From assembly GCF_030867145.1 (NCBI RefSeq), contig NC_134415.1, positions 73,437,300-73,501,299 on the forward strand: DNA of 64,000 nt, read 5' to 3'. The position numbers were made by a program, and so were the translations under genes. The notes beneath the pieces were generated by a model. It was given only the letters and a program-made list of their open reading frames with translations, was not told the origin of the DNA and made no database searches. Shown here piece by piece: positions 18,851-32,580 of the stretch (position 1 is the first letter of the stretch; each line of letters opens with the position of its first letter). This DNA comes from Opisthocomus hoazin. Lineage: Eukaryota; Chordata; Aves; Opisthocomiformes; Opisthocomidae.

Positions 18851-21335
18851 CTAACCCGTGGCCTGCTGGAACATCAGCAAAATCCACCAGCTTTCACGGA
18901 AGGCAAGCCCGTCTCAGAAGGTCAGTCCTGATTTCTCCTCTTGTACCAGGGTTTCTGCCTTATGTACGAATCACAAAATGTACATGGTGCAGTGCTTTGG
19001 CTGGGACCCCAGAGCTTCCAAGGTTTATCAGTGCACATAATTAATTGTCATTAATTGTCTTCCAGGTTCTTCACTGTCATTGGTATTACTCTGCTAAAAT
19101 GTTCTGGCTCTTCACTTCCAGAAAAGGCCCTCCATGTGTTTGGGACATAAGGACATATCCCCCCCTGCCCCGCTACCAGCTGTGTAAGGTAAATAACCAT
19201 ACGTAACATCTGGAGTCACTGGCAGATGCAAGCAGCAGGAATTAAAACCCTTTCTTATTACTATCTATAGTATAATCAAATCACAGACATCCCCCTACTT
19301 GTACTGCAGAGACAAGTAAATGTTAAGGCGAAAAAATCAGCAAAAAGTCAAGCACATTACCACTTCCATCAGTCTTAAGTTATTGTAGCAGTTATGCAAT
19401 GTTGACTGCAATAGCCGTAGTAAATAGTATATCTAATTAATTTAGACATTTTCTGTCTTTACATGATATTTTCAGGCACAGTTTGATAGTTACAAATGTA
19501 CTCATTGTTCAAAATTATCCGTTTAAATGTTTACGTTAATGTATTTCAGGAATGCCTCAGGAATGGTCCTGATAAGCATCATTCCAACCCTTGTTTACAA
19601 CATGAGTTATTTGTAGGCTACAGTTTGTGTTGCTATTTTTTTCTACTGCTTGATTGACTTAATCTTAAACCCACAAAGGACCTTCCAGAAGATCACGTGT
19701 ACTCCCCTAGTTCACCACTAATAAAAAGACATGTACAAAACCATATTCATTTGATTCTAATATTTGATTTTCAGCAAAAATCCCTGATAATAAGGCTTGT
19801 CCTGTATGACTGTCCTTAAGAAAGTGTAGAAGACGGTGGATGTGTTTTAGTAATAGTTATTTGGCTCAGTACAAAGCTATAAAAAAGAAAAAGCATAATT
19901 GGTACAGTACTTAGGAGGTCAAAATAATCCAATCTCCTCTCTTGGTCATAAGCTTTATGACCACACTGATGATAATGAAGCAGATAGGAATTTTAATTCA
20001 AAACACACACTTCCACAGAATTTGTCCTGCATAAGGTTTTTGTGTCTATGACAAATCTTCTGATGCTGGCTGCATCTGAATTCCACACAGACAAATCAGG
20101 ACAGTAGGCAGAACAAGTATATTTACACTCCAAGCCAGCAATACAAATTGAAATGCAATATAATGTCGAAGTTTGGGATTTTCCTGTTTGCCTGATTATT
20201 TCATTTTCTGGAGAGAAGGTGAGAAAATACAAGAACTGAAAAGAGAAGGCATACTACTAAGGATGCTCTCAAATGAACTAAAATCTTTTCCAGCTATCAG
20301 GGAATTCAAACTAAAAATTAATTGCTTTTGTTCTCAGTCTTTGTATGGCCCGAGCTGTTTATAACTAGTTTCAGACAAAAGCCCTGCAAAGACAGCAATT
20401 CTGAAATGGCAAAACCATAAATGAGAGGACCTAATGAAAGCTCTTTCCAGCTCTAAATCTTCTGATTTTGTATTTCAACAATTCAGGTCTACTCCTTCAT
20501 TGTAGAGGGGAGAGCTGAAATATAGTCATAGGAAAATCAGAGATGTCTATTTCTTGTGTCCTCTCTGAAGGCTGTGGAGATTGATCTCTGTGAAGTGAAC
20601 AGTATAAAGAGATGTTGCCAAAGTCAGGGGTGATTTTTAAACACCAAATCAAAGAAGATGAAACAATCTGAAAAAGAAATGTATCACATAAAGATGAAAA
20701 CCTCTTACCGAAAGCCATGCACTGCATGATGGATGTGCACAAACTTATTCAAAGCACACTTTGCCATGGCAATTTCTAGTAAACTGTTATCTCTTTAGAA
20801 AAGATGCTGTGATATTTAAAAATTTCCAGTAGCTGAAAAGACCCGTCAACACAGAATTGCACTTAATAGTGGTGCATCCTCCAGGAGTGTGAGAGATTTT
20901 CATAGAAGAAAAATGCACATAGATCTGTGTGAAGTATTAATGATACAAAACAGACAGTGATATCATTAATGCTCCAATATGAATTATACTTCTGTAAATG
21001 TATTCAGATTTGTTCTTGAAACAACCAGACTGAGGTATTTGTTTCACTGTGATCATCACACTGACTTAGATTTTCAGTCTACCTTTTTGGTTTGGTTTTT
21101 TTTTTTTTGCTTTGTTTGACTTTTTACTTTGTTCTCTATTTGGTTTCGTAATTAGCAGTGCTCCCCACTCAGTATTAAGGACTTTGCTGGATTAACATAG
21201 TTCTCAAAATCAGACTGAATATCCAAATAACTTGGACTTTGAATCACGTCTAGGGGTGGAGCAAATAATTGTTAAATGTAGGAAACAGAGGAATTATCTC
21301 AGCTGTAAGAACTTAGTTTGAAAGGTAATTCCTCC
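18851..21335. other. Intergenic DNA, no gene seen
   Basis: This AT-rich stretch has no recognisable exon, repeat family or RNA gene. Homopolymer T runs occur near 21095. Open frames are short. Confidence 0.55.
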
Positions 21336-22050
21336 AAAGTTCAACAAGGCCAAGTGCAAGGTCCTGCACCTGGGTTGGGGCAATCCCAAGCACAGATATA
21401 AGCTGGGGGATGAAGGGATTGAGAGCAACCCTAAGGAGAAGTACTTGAGGGTGTTGGTAGACAAGAAGCTTAATATGACCCAGCAATGTGTGCTTGCAGC
21501 CCAGAAGGCCAACCGTATCCTGGGTTGCATCAAGAGAAGCGTGGCCAGCAGGTCGAGGGAGGGGATTCTGCCCCTCTACTCTGCTCTGGTGAGAACCCAC
21601 CTGGAGTTCTGAGGCCCCCAACACAAAGAAGGACATGGAGCTGCTGGAGCAGGTCCAGAGGAGGGCCATGAAGGTGATCAGAGGGCTGGAACACCTCTCC
21701 TATGAGGAAAGACTGAGAGAGTTGGGGCTGTTCCACCTGGAGAAGAGAAGGCTGCAGGGAGACCTTCTAGCAGTCTTCCAGTAGCTGAAGGGGTGCCTGT
21801 AGGAAAGCTGGAGAGGGACTTTTTACAATGGCATGTGGTGATAGGACAAGGGGTCATGGCTTTAAACTGAAAGAGGGGAGATTTAGATTAGATAGAAGAA
21901 AGAAATTCTTTCCTATGAAGGTGGCGAGGTACTGGACCAGGCTGTCCAGAGAAGCTGTGGCTGCCCCCTCCCTGGAAGTGTTCAAGGCTAGGTTGGATGG
22001 GGCTTTGAGCAACCTGGTCTATTGGAAGGTGTCTAGTGGTTGGATATGAT
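21336..22050 (+). mobile_element. CR1 LINE fragment, 5'-truncated, 3' end degraded
   Basis: The sense strand matches the end of the CR1 ORF2. It begins in the reverse transcriptase C-terminal part (AAGGTCCTGCACCTGG, then [20 protein letters not shown], then [13 protein letters not shown]) and continues through the conserved GGAGAAGAGAAGGCTG block to TTCAAGGCTAGGTTGGATGG. The frame is broken by stops and by a deletion after CACCTGGAGTTC, where the usual ACTGTGTCCAGTTCT-like bases are missing. The copy ends near AAGGTGTCTAGTGGTTGGAT, without the CR1 3' octamer repeats. Confidence 0.93.
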
Positions 22051-22979
22051 CAGTAAGAAATGTAGCTTAATCATGACATTTATGCAAAGTCATGGAGCAC
22101 GCACATGCAGTGCCATGCCATTAATGTTTTGGGTAGATCTCGCTCTTGCTCATTTGGTTGCCTTTTTTCCCTAGCTTTTGGAAACTATTCTCTTTTTGTC
22201 AAGATGGGTTATACTCTACGTGTACCACCTCTGGTCACATATGGAAGGAAGACGTAGCTATGCAAGTGGCAGGATTAAATGACAGATTCAACTTTTTTCA
22301 ACATAAAATTTCTGTGGCACCAATTGTATCTACAACAGATTGCCTGCCTTAAAACTCATAACTAGAAAGATCAGAATAATTAGTATCTGGTAAGCAGGTG
22401 CAAACTCTTACCTGGAGGTGAAAGGAGAACAAGAAAATCATTTGGGGATTAACTTAACAGGGAAGGATATTCGAGTCTGTAGGTACCCTCTCAGTCTCAA
22501 CGCCTTCTCCCAAAGATGAAGGTCCACCAGTCTTCCAGTTATCCCCTGATACAATTTCTCCTGTAGATTAGCCCTTCCTATCTCCAGATTGTTACCCAAT
22601 AATTGCTTCCAAGGCTGTGCTTTTTGCACAGGTGAATGCACTAATGTGATTTGCCAAATGATCAACAGGTTTGTATCTTATTCCTGTAGCTTAGTACCAG
22701 TAGTTTAAAATTAGAACTTTTTCACTTTCTGAGAGCAATTGTAAATAAAACTCCATTTTCGTGGAGACAGGGATTTTCCTAGCAGTGATTCTCTATGTGA
22801 TTCTAGGAGCTGGTTGCTTTACTCCCAACTTTTCCTCTAACTGTAAACACAGAGGCATATGAATTCCACTCGGATGGTTTTCAAAATAACTCGGCTATTG
22901 AAGGATTAACCTTCAATTTCTGTTCCTTTTCTTCCCTCCAAAGCACAATTTGCCAAAAGGTAAGACTGTTGAATTTTCT

Positions 22980-23480
22980 TTCTACCTTGAATTGAGGCAT
23001 GAGAAAACAGGTGGCTTACACATGTGCTTCACTTCGGAGTTTAATTACTAAAATTCTCAAGTTCGGTACATAATTGAGTTTGCTGAATTATTAAATAATG
23101 CTGCAGGGTAACGCAGTTGTTTATGGTCTGCCCATTTAAAAATGTGATGGCAATTTTATCAACGTTTTTAATAGAAATTCATATTGAGACCCAAGTAGCC
23201 GGCTATTAATCTGAACGATTTCTGTCATACTGAGGCAAGAATATTGATGGCTGTGTATTTGTCGGAGTGCAGAACGAAATAATAAGGAACCATTTTAATA
23301 AAAGGCAGCTTCCCCTTCAGCAGGAATTTAGTTGCAGTTTACTTCCATTATTTATTTGAATTATTTAATAATCTGTTGCAGTCCAATTAAAAAGACAGAT
23401 TGGACTGAACCTGTATTTGGAAGAACAGGGCGTATCACTTTCTCCCGCTGTCAAAATTCTGTTTAACTAGCATTGAAATT
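22980..23480. promoter_or_regulatory. Candidate non-coding regulatory block rich in homeodomain cores
   Basis: This segment has clustered TAAT/ATTA motifs (for example TTTAATTACT, GAATTATTAAATAATG, CATTATTTATTTGAATTATT and CAATTAAAAAG), no interspersed repeat and no long frame. Such clusters are typical of developmental enhancers. The claim rests only on composition and motif density. Confidence 0.3.
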
Positions 23481-24953
23481 TGCAGCACCTACCTTTCCAC
23501 CTAAATTACTGTAGCCAGCTAAAATGCAATGTTTCCATACCTGTAAAACGATCAAGATAATCAGGAAGAAGCAAGTTGTGCCTCAGCTCAGAGTTTTCAG
23601 ATTCTCCTATGTACCTAGCTGAATACACTCACAAATAAAATCTTTACTGGTATCAAAGCAGCAGATCACAGACCTGGCAATACATTCAGATTCGTTCCAA
23701 AGCAATGAAGCTATTCAATAATTAAGGTGAGTTGAATCCATTACTATCTTGTTCTGAAAGCAAATCTGTTATTTTAATGCTCAGCGTGCTCAGTAGAGCG
23801 AGGCTGTGGGATGTGTGTGTATACATAAGCAAAAGCAAGAGGAGGAACCGCTAACTACAGAAACGTTAAGGCCCATCTGTTCCCAACAGCTGCACAAGCT
23901 GGAAAATTGTCAGAAGCTGGGCAATATTGGTCTAGCAATGTCACCTGCCTGAGTGTGCAGGGTGCATGGTTTTAATGTCGCAGTCAAATTACTGCATATG
24001 CTGCTATCTCAGTGATAGCTGTGGAGACTTAGCCTACTCCACAAGCACCCTTCATCTTCTAGATGATTTTAGTGAAGTGAATAGCATCTTTCTGCCCAGG
24101 AACTCCTATGGAGTTTCAGTGGGTGTTTTCCAGGACAAGAGACTGCTCTGCTGAGAAAGGTTGGCAGATGAAGAATAAATCAGGAGCAAAAAGCTGAGAA
24201 AAACTGAGGGATAGTATTTCTTTACAAATAATAGTTTCTTTGTCTTTTTGACATCATCAGGAGTTAGACTTTGTATCTGGGCACAGGAATTTTAGTAAGC
24301 GAGAGCCGCATCGAAGCAGTTTGCCACCCCAGCATGATGATTTCATATCGGAGACACCTCTCTCCTTGTCTGATCCATCTAGCCACCACTAACTCTCCCC
24401 ACTGACCCTACCTCTTCTGGGGTGGCAGCTGCAGGGTGTGGGTTTATTCTCATGGAATACCTCTTGAGGACCACCTTGACACAGCTCAAGGACCTCCATG
24501 GAAGCAGTATGGTGCCCAGTTTTCAAGTACCAGTCATTTGCTGGTCCATAGTAACAGGTAACTTTAAGTACAACACGGAACAAAATTAGTTCCTAATTTA
24601 TTGCTAGACTATTATAAAATTGTTTCCATTGACACATCCTAAATCTCTTGCCCAGATTTGTCCTTGAGAGCATTGAACTAAGTTTGTGTTTCCACTGTGA
24701 AGCTCCTGCCATTTTGATGTGCATTGAGCCGGAGCTCTTCCTAGAGCTGGTTGAAGAGTTCTTCAAGGTGAGTTGAACTGTGCAGCTTTGAAATATGTTT
24801 TTGTATTAGGAACCTGACAAGTATCACATTTCTACCTTGTGCATTCATTCTTTGAAATATAACTACAGTCAGATTCTAATGTGTCAAAAACCTATGCCTC
24901 TTTTTCCTGTCATCTATGAAGGAGTATTTTCTTGATATAGAAAACTAGCTGTC

Positions 24954-24968
24954 TTTTTTTTTTTTTTT
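24954..24968. repeat. Poly(T) homopolymer, 15 bases
   Basis: A pure T run in intergenic DNA with no retroposed body recognised on its 3' side. Confidence 0.8.
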
Positions 24969-27900
24969 CTTCCCTGGAAAACAAAAACTATGGGTTCTAA
25001 CTTGAGTGGTAACATCACTTCAAAATGATGAATTGTCACTTTACCTAGGAAAATTCAAAATTGCTAAGAATAACAGACTCCAATGGAGATGTAACTTGGA
25101 GAAAAACTTCTATGAAAGCAGTTTTTTTCCTGTGCTAGAAAACAAATTTAAGAAGACACTGCTAAGGCTAAATTGATCCTCCCATCAGAAATCATAAGCC
25201 CTTGTATTTTATTTGAAACATAAAGAAAAGGAGTTGTCTTTAATTTTCATTTGTTTAAATTCTGTGTTCGCAGCCCTGATCCCACACGGTAGTTCATTTC
25301 TGCATGAAGTGCTTCAAAGTTAAGGGGGACGAGTGTATTAGTGAAAAGCAAATAGAACTAACATGTTAGACTTAAATGACAGGTACTGTTTCATACACAG
25401 GGTGTAGGAGCCTAAACAGGAATTAAGCAGATGTAAAGGATGAAATCTAGTTGCATGAATTGCATGCAGTGAAACTGCCTATATTTACAGTTGGCTAGGG
25501 CCATTTGGTGCACTTGGGATATCCATGGGACTTGGAGAAAATCATAGAAATACAGGAGATGCTCAGCTCTCTGGAAAGACTCGCCTTTAAGTTCACCTTA
25601 AGTTAGTTCCTCTTAATCCTGCCTTCAGTTCAGGCTCACCTGAAAGAAACACAGAAGGCTTGATTCAGTGGACTAAACCAGGCCATTTGAGATGCCCCAG
25701 GACATTTGAGACACACGTGTGTCTGGCAGATGTGACACAGGACAAACAGGATGCCTGTACTTCTCTGGAGCAGCTGGATACCACAGACTGTGCCCAAGGA
25801 CATCTCAAACAACACTAAATGCCATTTTTAGACAACTGAATTTGCTGTTTATTGCCCCCAGAAAACTTTCCAAACCATTAGCCGCAATACTGTATTGTAA
25901 TATAGAAAAAGCAGGCCACACTTAACCAAGGAATTTTCATGTGAATTGCTCCAGAATAAAAACTGGATTTTGTTAACAGATGGATTATTTTCCCATTGTT
26001 ATCTTAACATTGTTCCAAAGCATGTTCAGTGCATCTGGAGGGTACTTTACAGTCCTCATTGCCAATGAGAACTCGCAAATACCAAGCAAGATGGTTTGGC
26101 ATTGCCCAGTTCTGCACAGCAGCGTGTTTCACATAGCCAACAGATCCACACTTGCCCATACAGCACCAGGTAGGGCTGGAAACAATTTTATGGGATTCCT
26201 TGGAGTTTACTAAACAGAGTGTTTTCATTAATTGTTAATTGTACGTTCATTCTCAGCACTGATGATGTGGCAATTAATGACCCAGCTGTAGCCAGAGCTG
26301 AAGCAAGGCTAGTGATTGCTGCGAGAGCCTCTGAGCACTTGCGCACTTCTGTTGCAGACAGTCTGTCGGGGAAAGGGCTAAGTTGTTACATACCAAAAGA
26401 GGTCTAGCAGAAAAACTATTTAACATGAAGTCTGTGAATCCATGTCTTAACATGGACCACACCCTAAGTAATTCAGTTTGTGTTTTCTTTTGGCTCCTGG
26501 TTACGTGATTCATACTTATGGAGATTTTGAAAGTTTATTTCAGCCAGATTCTGCCATCAGTTGCAATATTATGAATGAAGGATGACTTCCAATGGACTAA
26601 CTTACTAGAATAAAATAAGCAAAAACAAGTAAACAAGTCAAACAATTTCCAATTGCCTGCATACCTTCTATCCATTTACCAATGTGCCACTAAATCCCCT
26701 CTGAATCTGTTTTGTTTATTCTTCTAGTTAGCAGCTTCTCAATCAAAGAATGTACTTTTGCCTTGTTATTCTTAGACTTCTAGAATCATCTAAACGAACT
26801 GACTTCAGTATTTTATAACGTAGCTGGTTTATACTCCACTTCCACTGAGGAGTTTTCATTAATGCAAATACTTTAAACAAATTCAGTGTTCTGCCTTTGT
26901 CAGGTTTGAGATTTACAGTCCTAAATGCCTTCAGATTTACCCAGCAGGATACTTAATAGTAAAACAAGAAAGATGCAAATCAGTGAGTTTACAGAGTTAA
27001 AACGGGTAAATTAAAGAACCTTGAAGGTTCAGAAAGTCATGGCAAATTATTAAACTGAAAAAGCTCAATACTGGCAGTTTGACACTTTTGAAGAGAGGTG
27101 CTAAGTGTATGCAAACATTTAAAGGGTAAAATACCTGCTATGGAGAAAGCTGTTCTATAGCAGTGCCATGCTGAAAAGCACAAGACAAAGCCTGTGAGAG
27201 TATGGGAACAAAGCATTCCTCAAAGAAGGGATGCAGTGATGGTAAAAGAAAAAAATTAGAAGAGATGATATTCTGACTTTCTTTAGGAAGCACAGTAAAA
27301 CCTTGAACAGAAGAGACTCTCTGCTCTAAGAACCACACTGCTTTGTACTGAGAAACATTAATACCCTCCTTGTCCCCTACCTGAATTGCAGGAACCTGAA
27401 GAAAAAAAATCAGTAAACCAAATTACTAGAATCTTGAAAGTTAAAAATCACACAGCCCAAGCAAAGACCTACACTGAAAAAGAAAAATGCCAAAGAAAAG
27501 AAAAAGCCAGGGACTCTGTGAAGTCCTTTAGGAACTTCTTTGTTATTGTTTAGCATGAAAGATGATCAGATACTATGATAATGAATTGGAGTATAAAACT
27601 ATATGGGAGTTATTCTCAAGATAGTAGCAGTAAGACTGGCTAAGCAAAATGTAAGTCTGATTATCTGAACCCTCCCAAAGGTTGTTGTTTCTGCAACATC
27701 AAAAAGAAAACAAAACAAGACAAGCATGCACTAGAAAAACCTCCTGGAATATCTTATAGGGGGAAAATCCTTGACAGACTTGAGGACAGAGGTTATGACC
27801 TTAGGGGCCAACTTTCAAAGGGCTTTCAGCTTTGGCTGTAGGTTGAGTATGCTGCCTGCAGGCACAAACAGGATCTATGCTTGGAGAATTTGCAAAGTTC

Positions 27901-30900
27901 TCAGATCACTGCTGGGTCAGTCACTTCTTTGTATGCAGTAGATCTGCAAGAAGCCATTAAGGACTCTTGTAAAGTTGGTATGACAGGTCATTTCCTTCTC
28001 TAATTCAAGTGTTTCTGTGACACCATACACTGATCTATGAACAGTTTATAGCATTAACATAATCAGGAATTTTCCACGCTCTACATCCAGCAAGAGACAG
28101 TTTCCCTTAGCAAGTGCAGATGGCAGTAAGTGATGAGTTTACTCCATCAGCAGGCTCACAGCTTTGCACTACCAGGAAAATTATGCCATTATGTATTTAT
28201 AATCCCAACTTCAATTTCATTGTGGCCCTGTCTTCAATTTACCTCTTTCTTTCTAGTTCCTCCACACCTTTTTCTCTTTTTCTCCTGGTCTTTCATGCTG
28301 GTCTTTCTCTTTCTGTCCTCCTACTCCAGCCAAAAGCATCTGTTCTGGGTCTGCAAGAGGCTGCAGGTTTTAGTGTGCTTTCTGGCATCCCTAAGCTGTG
28401 GCTTTACTTTCAAAAATAGTTAAACTGGAAGAATGCAAACTCTTTATTCAGCTTCCTCAAATAGAGTTTTCAACTTTCAATTTCCTGCTGTTATGGACAA
28501 GTACCACAGGATAGACTGGCACGCTCACAGAACAGATGCCATTAGTTGGAGAGGAAGGGTGTACAAACAGAAGTTGGAGTGAGTCATTCCACAAAGCATG
28601 TTTTTTCTTGTGATGCTGCAATGGCTCTTTTAATTAATTACTTTTGGGAGGCTTCTCTCATTACCCAGAGTGATGGCAGTATTAGTGAGAAACACGACTG
28701 CAAATGGGTAGCCTGAGATTTTCCACAGTGGTTGGTGGCCATGTGTGCAAAGGAGACACTCGGGGAGCTGCAGGGCTTAAAAAGCAGGCCTCACTGAAGT
28801 TTCCTGAAAAGTGCTTAAGCACCTCAAAAATCTTTTTGGAAAACCCTGATCTTAGCATTTTATTGTCCTCACACTCTGTCACTCTGAAGGGGCACTTCAA
28901 AGCATTCCCCTTCGCCTGCTAGTGGAGCCTTCTCCCACACACAGCCTCGCTGAAGTTCGCCAAGACTGTCACTTACAAGGTGATCAAAATGAACAGAACC
29001 ACAGTATGGCTTGTTGCGTTAAAGATGCTATCGCTTCAAATAACCAGTGTCAGGGGGTGTTTTATTTCAAGCCCTCGGCTTCTTCCAGCAACCATGGCAA
29101 AATCCATGTGGCAGAAACAACCTTCCCATTCAAGCACAAGTCCAGCCTCCCTGCTTTTCCTCCGTCCTCGATGCAACTGCCGCTGTCCTGTCACTCAGGC
29201 CATAGATTGTGCTTTCTTTGTATCTAGTCTTGCCATTAAAATGTATTGGGAAATCACTGTGTAGCCATAGTTCATTTTTTGTTCTCTTTGCACTCCAGAG
29301 ATAATGTCAGGGAGCCATGAGGGCTGGCTGTTCCCTAACAGTTACAATTGTGCTGAACAATGCTGAAAACTCAGAATTAAGAGGAAATCTGAGCTAGAAA
29401 CAATGTGTGAAAATTAAGCAAGCGTAGCAAAGACCATCAGGAAGCTGTGTTAGAGAAGACTAACATGTAACTACAGTATCTGTATAGCTTTTCTTAATTA
29501 GCAAGGAAAAATTATTTTCTTAAATTTCATTTTATTATGCATAACATCTGTAATATGCTAGTGGTTTTTAAAAGTGAACACATAGCCTCATCAATTTTTC
29601 ATATTTCCCATTTGTTTATATCATTACAATGGAAGCTGTACTGGGGGACAGAAAAGCAGCCTCAGTGGACAGAGGCAAGGATGCTACAACTTTTCACTAA
29701 ATCCACTACTGAGGGTAGTGGTACCACACTAAGGTGTCAGCATGATACCTTAACATACCTTAAACACACACAGCAGTATGCAGCGCTGCCCAAGCACTGT
29801 CCTCCTTGGTGGGAGAAGTGGGAGCTTTATGGCCAGCCTGCACGCTCAGTCTCTGTGATCTGGCAGAGGTTCACAGAGCTCACTGAGTCCCGTACAGCTG
29901 CCTGCTTGTTTTCTTCCATGGACCCTGGGTGTCTATTCTTCACACCGGTCAGGCATAAGCCGAATATTTCATTGCAGGGAAGGTTATACTATTATACATT
30001 AATGGTGTAAGCATTATTGCTGATACACATAATGGAAAATTAAAAAAAAAAATTGCAGTATACTGTGTGTGATAAGGAATGTGGGGCAGTAGCTGCTGTG
30101 CTGAAGGAAAAGCCTAAAGCAATGGAAACACCTATTTCTGCCTAAGTATTTCTGCCACTATCATATCATTATACCACTAGATAGAGCAGCTGCTGTTGCT
30201 GTCGCTGGTAATCTCCTACTCAGCACATGCATAGTCAGCGTTTGCGCCCAGACTAGCAGCCATAGGCATTGGCATCAGCATAGATGACTGTATGATGTTT
30301 GCTGTACTGTGCACATCATTAGGCAGAGCTCATCATTACCAAGGGAGAAACCCTCCAGCCTTGTTGGGTAGGCAGGGATCCTGCCCTGAGTTTCTGGGAC
30401 CAGGTTTCCATTACAGGTACCTTGCATATAGAGAACACACCCAGGATTTAGTTTGTGAATGGCTTCATTTCTGTGAATAACCTTCTTTCTCCTTTGGCAG
30501 CTGAAGACAGGCTCCCATTGCTGACTCTTTTGGGTTTTTCCCCACCCACCAAAAATAATCGCAAGGAAAGGAAGCTGCTGCGCTCAGAGCTGTGGACTGT
30601 ACTGAAATGCAGCTCGGCTATCACTGCAGCAACATCTCCCCAGGCCCATTAGACTTGCTAAGTGCTATCTGCAGGTCTGCTCAGCAACACCGAGAACGGA
30701 AGCTTTTGTTACTATCTGATCCCACTGAAAATAACTGAAAAAGATTTTTCAGCCTAGAAAAGACTGTAGGAATATGAATGAAATTAACTCCGTCTCGTCT
30801 AGTAATCATTTAGTAATTTTTAAGAACGATAATTTCTCTCAGAATTCTCCTCCATTGTCCCCCCAAAATCTTAATCAAATATTCATTAGTTAAATAACTG

Positions 30901-32119
30901 CTTTAGATTTACTGTCTTGTCCTGAAGGTGTAGGCAAATTTAGGCTTTGTTGGTTTTCAGTTTTTTTCCCCCACTACTTTGTACAGCCTGTCTCAGTTCA
31001 TATGGGGACAATAATAACACCAACTGTATCTTTAAAGTATATTAAGTAACTGTTAATTCACCACACAGTAAGTTATATTGTAATGTAAAATTAGTTTCAT
31101 TTTCCTTATTGTTACTACAGCCATTTAAAGCATCCTTTGGTAACATAGTGAAAACAGGTCTATAGAATGACTCCTCCTGTAACACAAGTCCTCTGTTGTC
31201 ACACGTGTGGAGGGGAAGAAACAATGCAGTGAAGCAAAATGCCTGTTCAGGAGGAGTACGTCTATGATTCAACAAGCAGGGTATCACTTTTACAAAGCAT
31301 GCCCATCCATCATTCTTTAAATGACTGTAAAGAATTAATAAACTTTTTTTCCTCGGTGCAGTTTCAGCTTTTTAAGAAAGAGTTACAGTCAGTGAGGCAC
31401 CTTGCCACTACGCTGCAACTGTCTTGCTGCTCGGTGCCTGCAGACGCATCTGTCTGGCTGATTTCATGCTTCTCCATTCTCCCTCACTTCAGCAGATCAC
31501 CAGACTACAACCATAGGCACAGTGGGGAAATGTTCCTGTGATGTGGTTTCTGAAATTTGGCTCTGTTTTTCTTTGCTTGGCAAAGGCTTATTCATAACCA
31601 TGCTCTGAGCCAATCCTGTTCCCAGTCAATGATAGCTGTGTGAATGCAATTGAATGCTGAATTTGGCTTTTTGTGTTCAGCTGGTTTCACAATGACTTTT
31701 TCTGACTCAGCGCTCATTCTAGCAAATAAATTAAATTTTTAGTAAGTAGAGTTGCTATTTAGCGGGGTTTTTTATTAGTAAGTAGATCTATTCCTACTTG
31801 ACTTGGATTTTGTTTTCTTTTTTCTTAAATTAAAAATCAAGATCTTGTTTCTAAGAACTATTTAGAGTTCACACTAGATTAAATTTTCAGGTGTAAGTAA
31901 CACATTGTTCAGCCTTAATAGATCTCAGTGATGTCTGGTGCCTCCTCTAAGTAGTTTAAAAGTTACTTGCATGATAAGAACAGGCATTCAAAAGCAAAAA
32001 CCTAGCACCATTTATAAACATACCCTTTCCAGAATGCAGACACTGACAGTTGCACAAAGGATATACCATAAAAATGCTCGGGCGGTCCCTGGCCCAGCCC
32101 CGCCGCAGCAGGCTCAGCG

Positions 32120-32580
32120 CTGAGGTCCGACCAGGCTGCTCTGGTGATGTTGAACAGAACGGGTCCCAAGGCAGACCCCTGTGGTACTCCATTGTCACCA
32201 GCCTCCAGGTAGACACGATCCATTAATCACTGAACCCAACCATCCAACTGCTTTTTAAACAACTAGTTGTCCACCCATCCACACTGTAATGTCCCAACTT
32301 AGCTACAAGAACATTGTAGGAGACACTGTTGAAAGCCTTGCTAAAGTCAAGGTAAATGACATCCACTGCTCTCCCCTGGTCCACAAAACTAGTCATCTTA
32401 ACACAGAAGCCAGTCAGGTTGGGCAGGCATGAGTATTCCCTGGAAATTCCATGCTGGCTGTTACCAATCACTTCCTTCTCTTTTACGTGTCCAGAAACAT
32501 CTTTCAAGAGGAATTGCTCTATGATTTTCCCAGGGATCAGAGTGTCCTGGATACCACTCCATTGGTAGGAATTGTTCCAA
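32120..32580 (-). mobile_element. CR1 LINE fragment, internal reverse-transcriptase piece
   Basis: The minus strand encodes diagnostic CR1 reverse transcriptase segments: FVDQGRAVDVIYLDFSKAFN (32223-32507), followed in another frame by GVPQGSALGPVLFNI near 32140-32200. The order and spacing match LINE RT motifs upstream of the catalytic FADD box. The copy stops just after LFNI, so the FADD box, the C-terminal part and the 3' end are absent. Frameshifts and stops make it inactive. The adjoining GC-rich bases at about 32077-32119 may belong to it or to another insertion. Confidence 0.9.

Larger units (their letters stand above)
22051..32119. other. Intergenic DNA with a candidate conserved block
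   Basis: No coding gene, CR1 element or RNA gene is recognisable in this 10 kb. A 15-base T run lies at 24954-24968. The segment at about 22980-23480 is unusually rich in homeodomain-type TAAT/ATTA cores and free of repeats. An ORF of 157 codons at 29537-30010 (+) has no family resemblance. The rest is ordinary AT-rich spacer. Confidence 0.55.

Noticed and set aside
29537..30010. 157-codon intergenic frame
   Set aside because: No recognisable domain, no flanking gene structure and no codon pattern; likely chance.
31738..31790. Direct repeat TTAGTAAGTAGA on both sides of a short segment, as a target-site duplication
   Set aside because: The enclosed segment is too short and resembles no mobile element.
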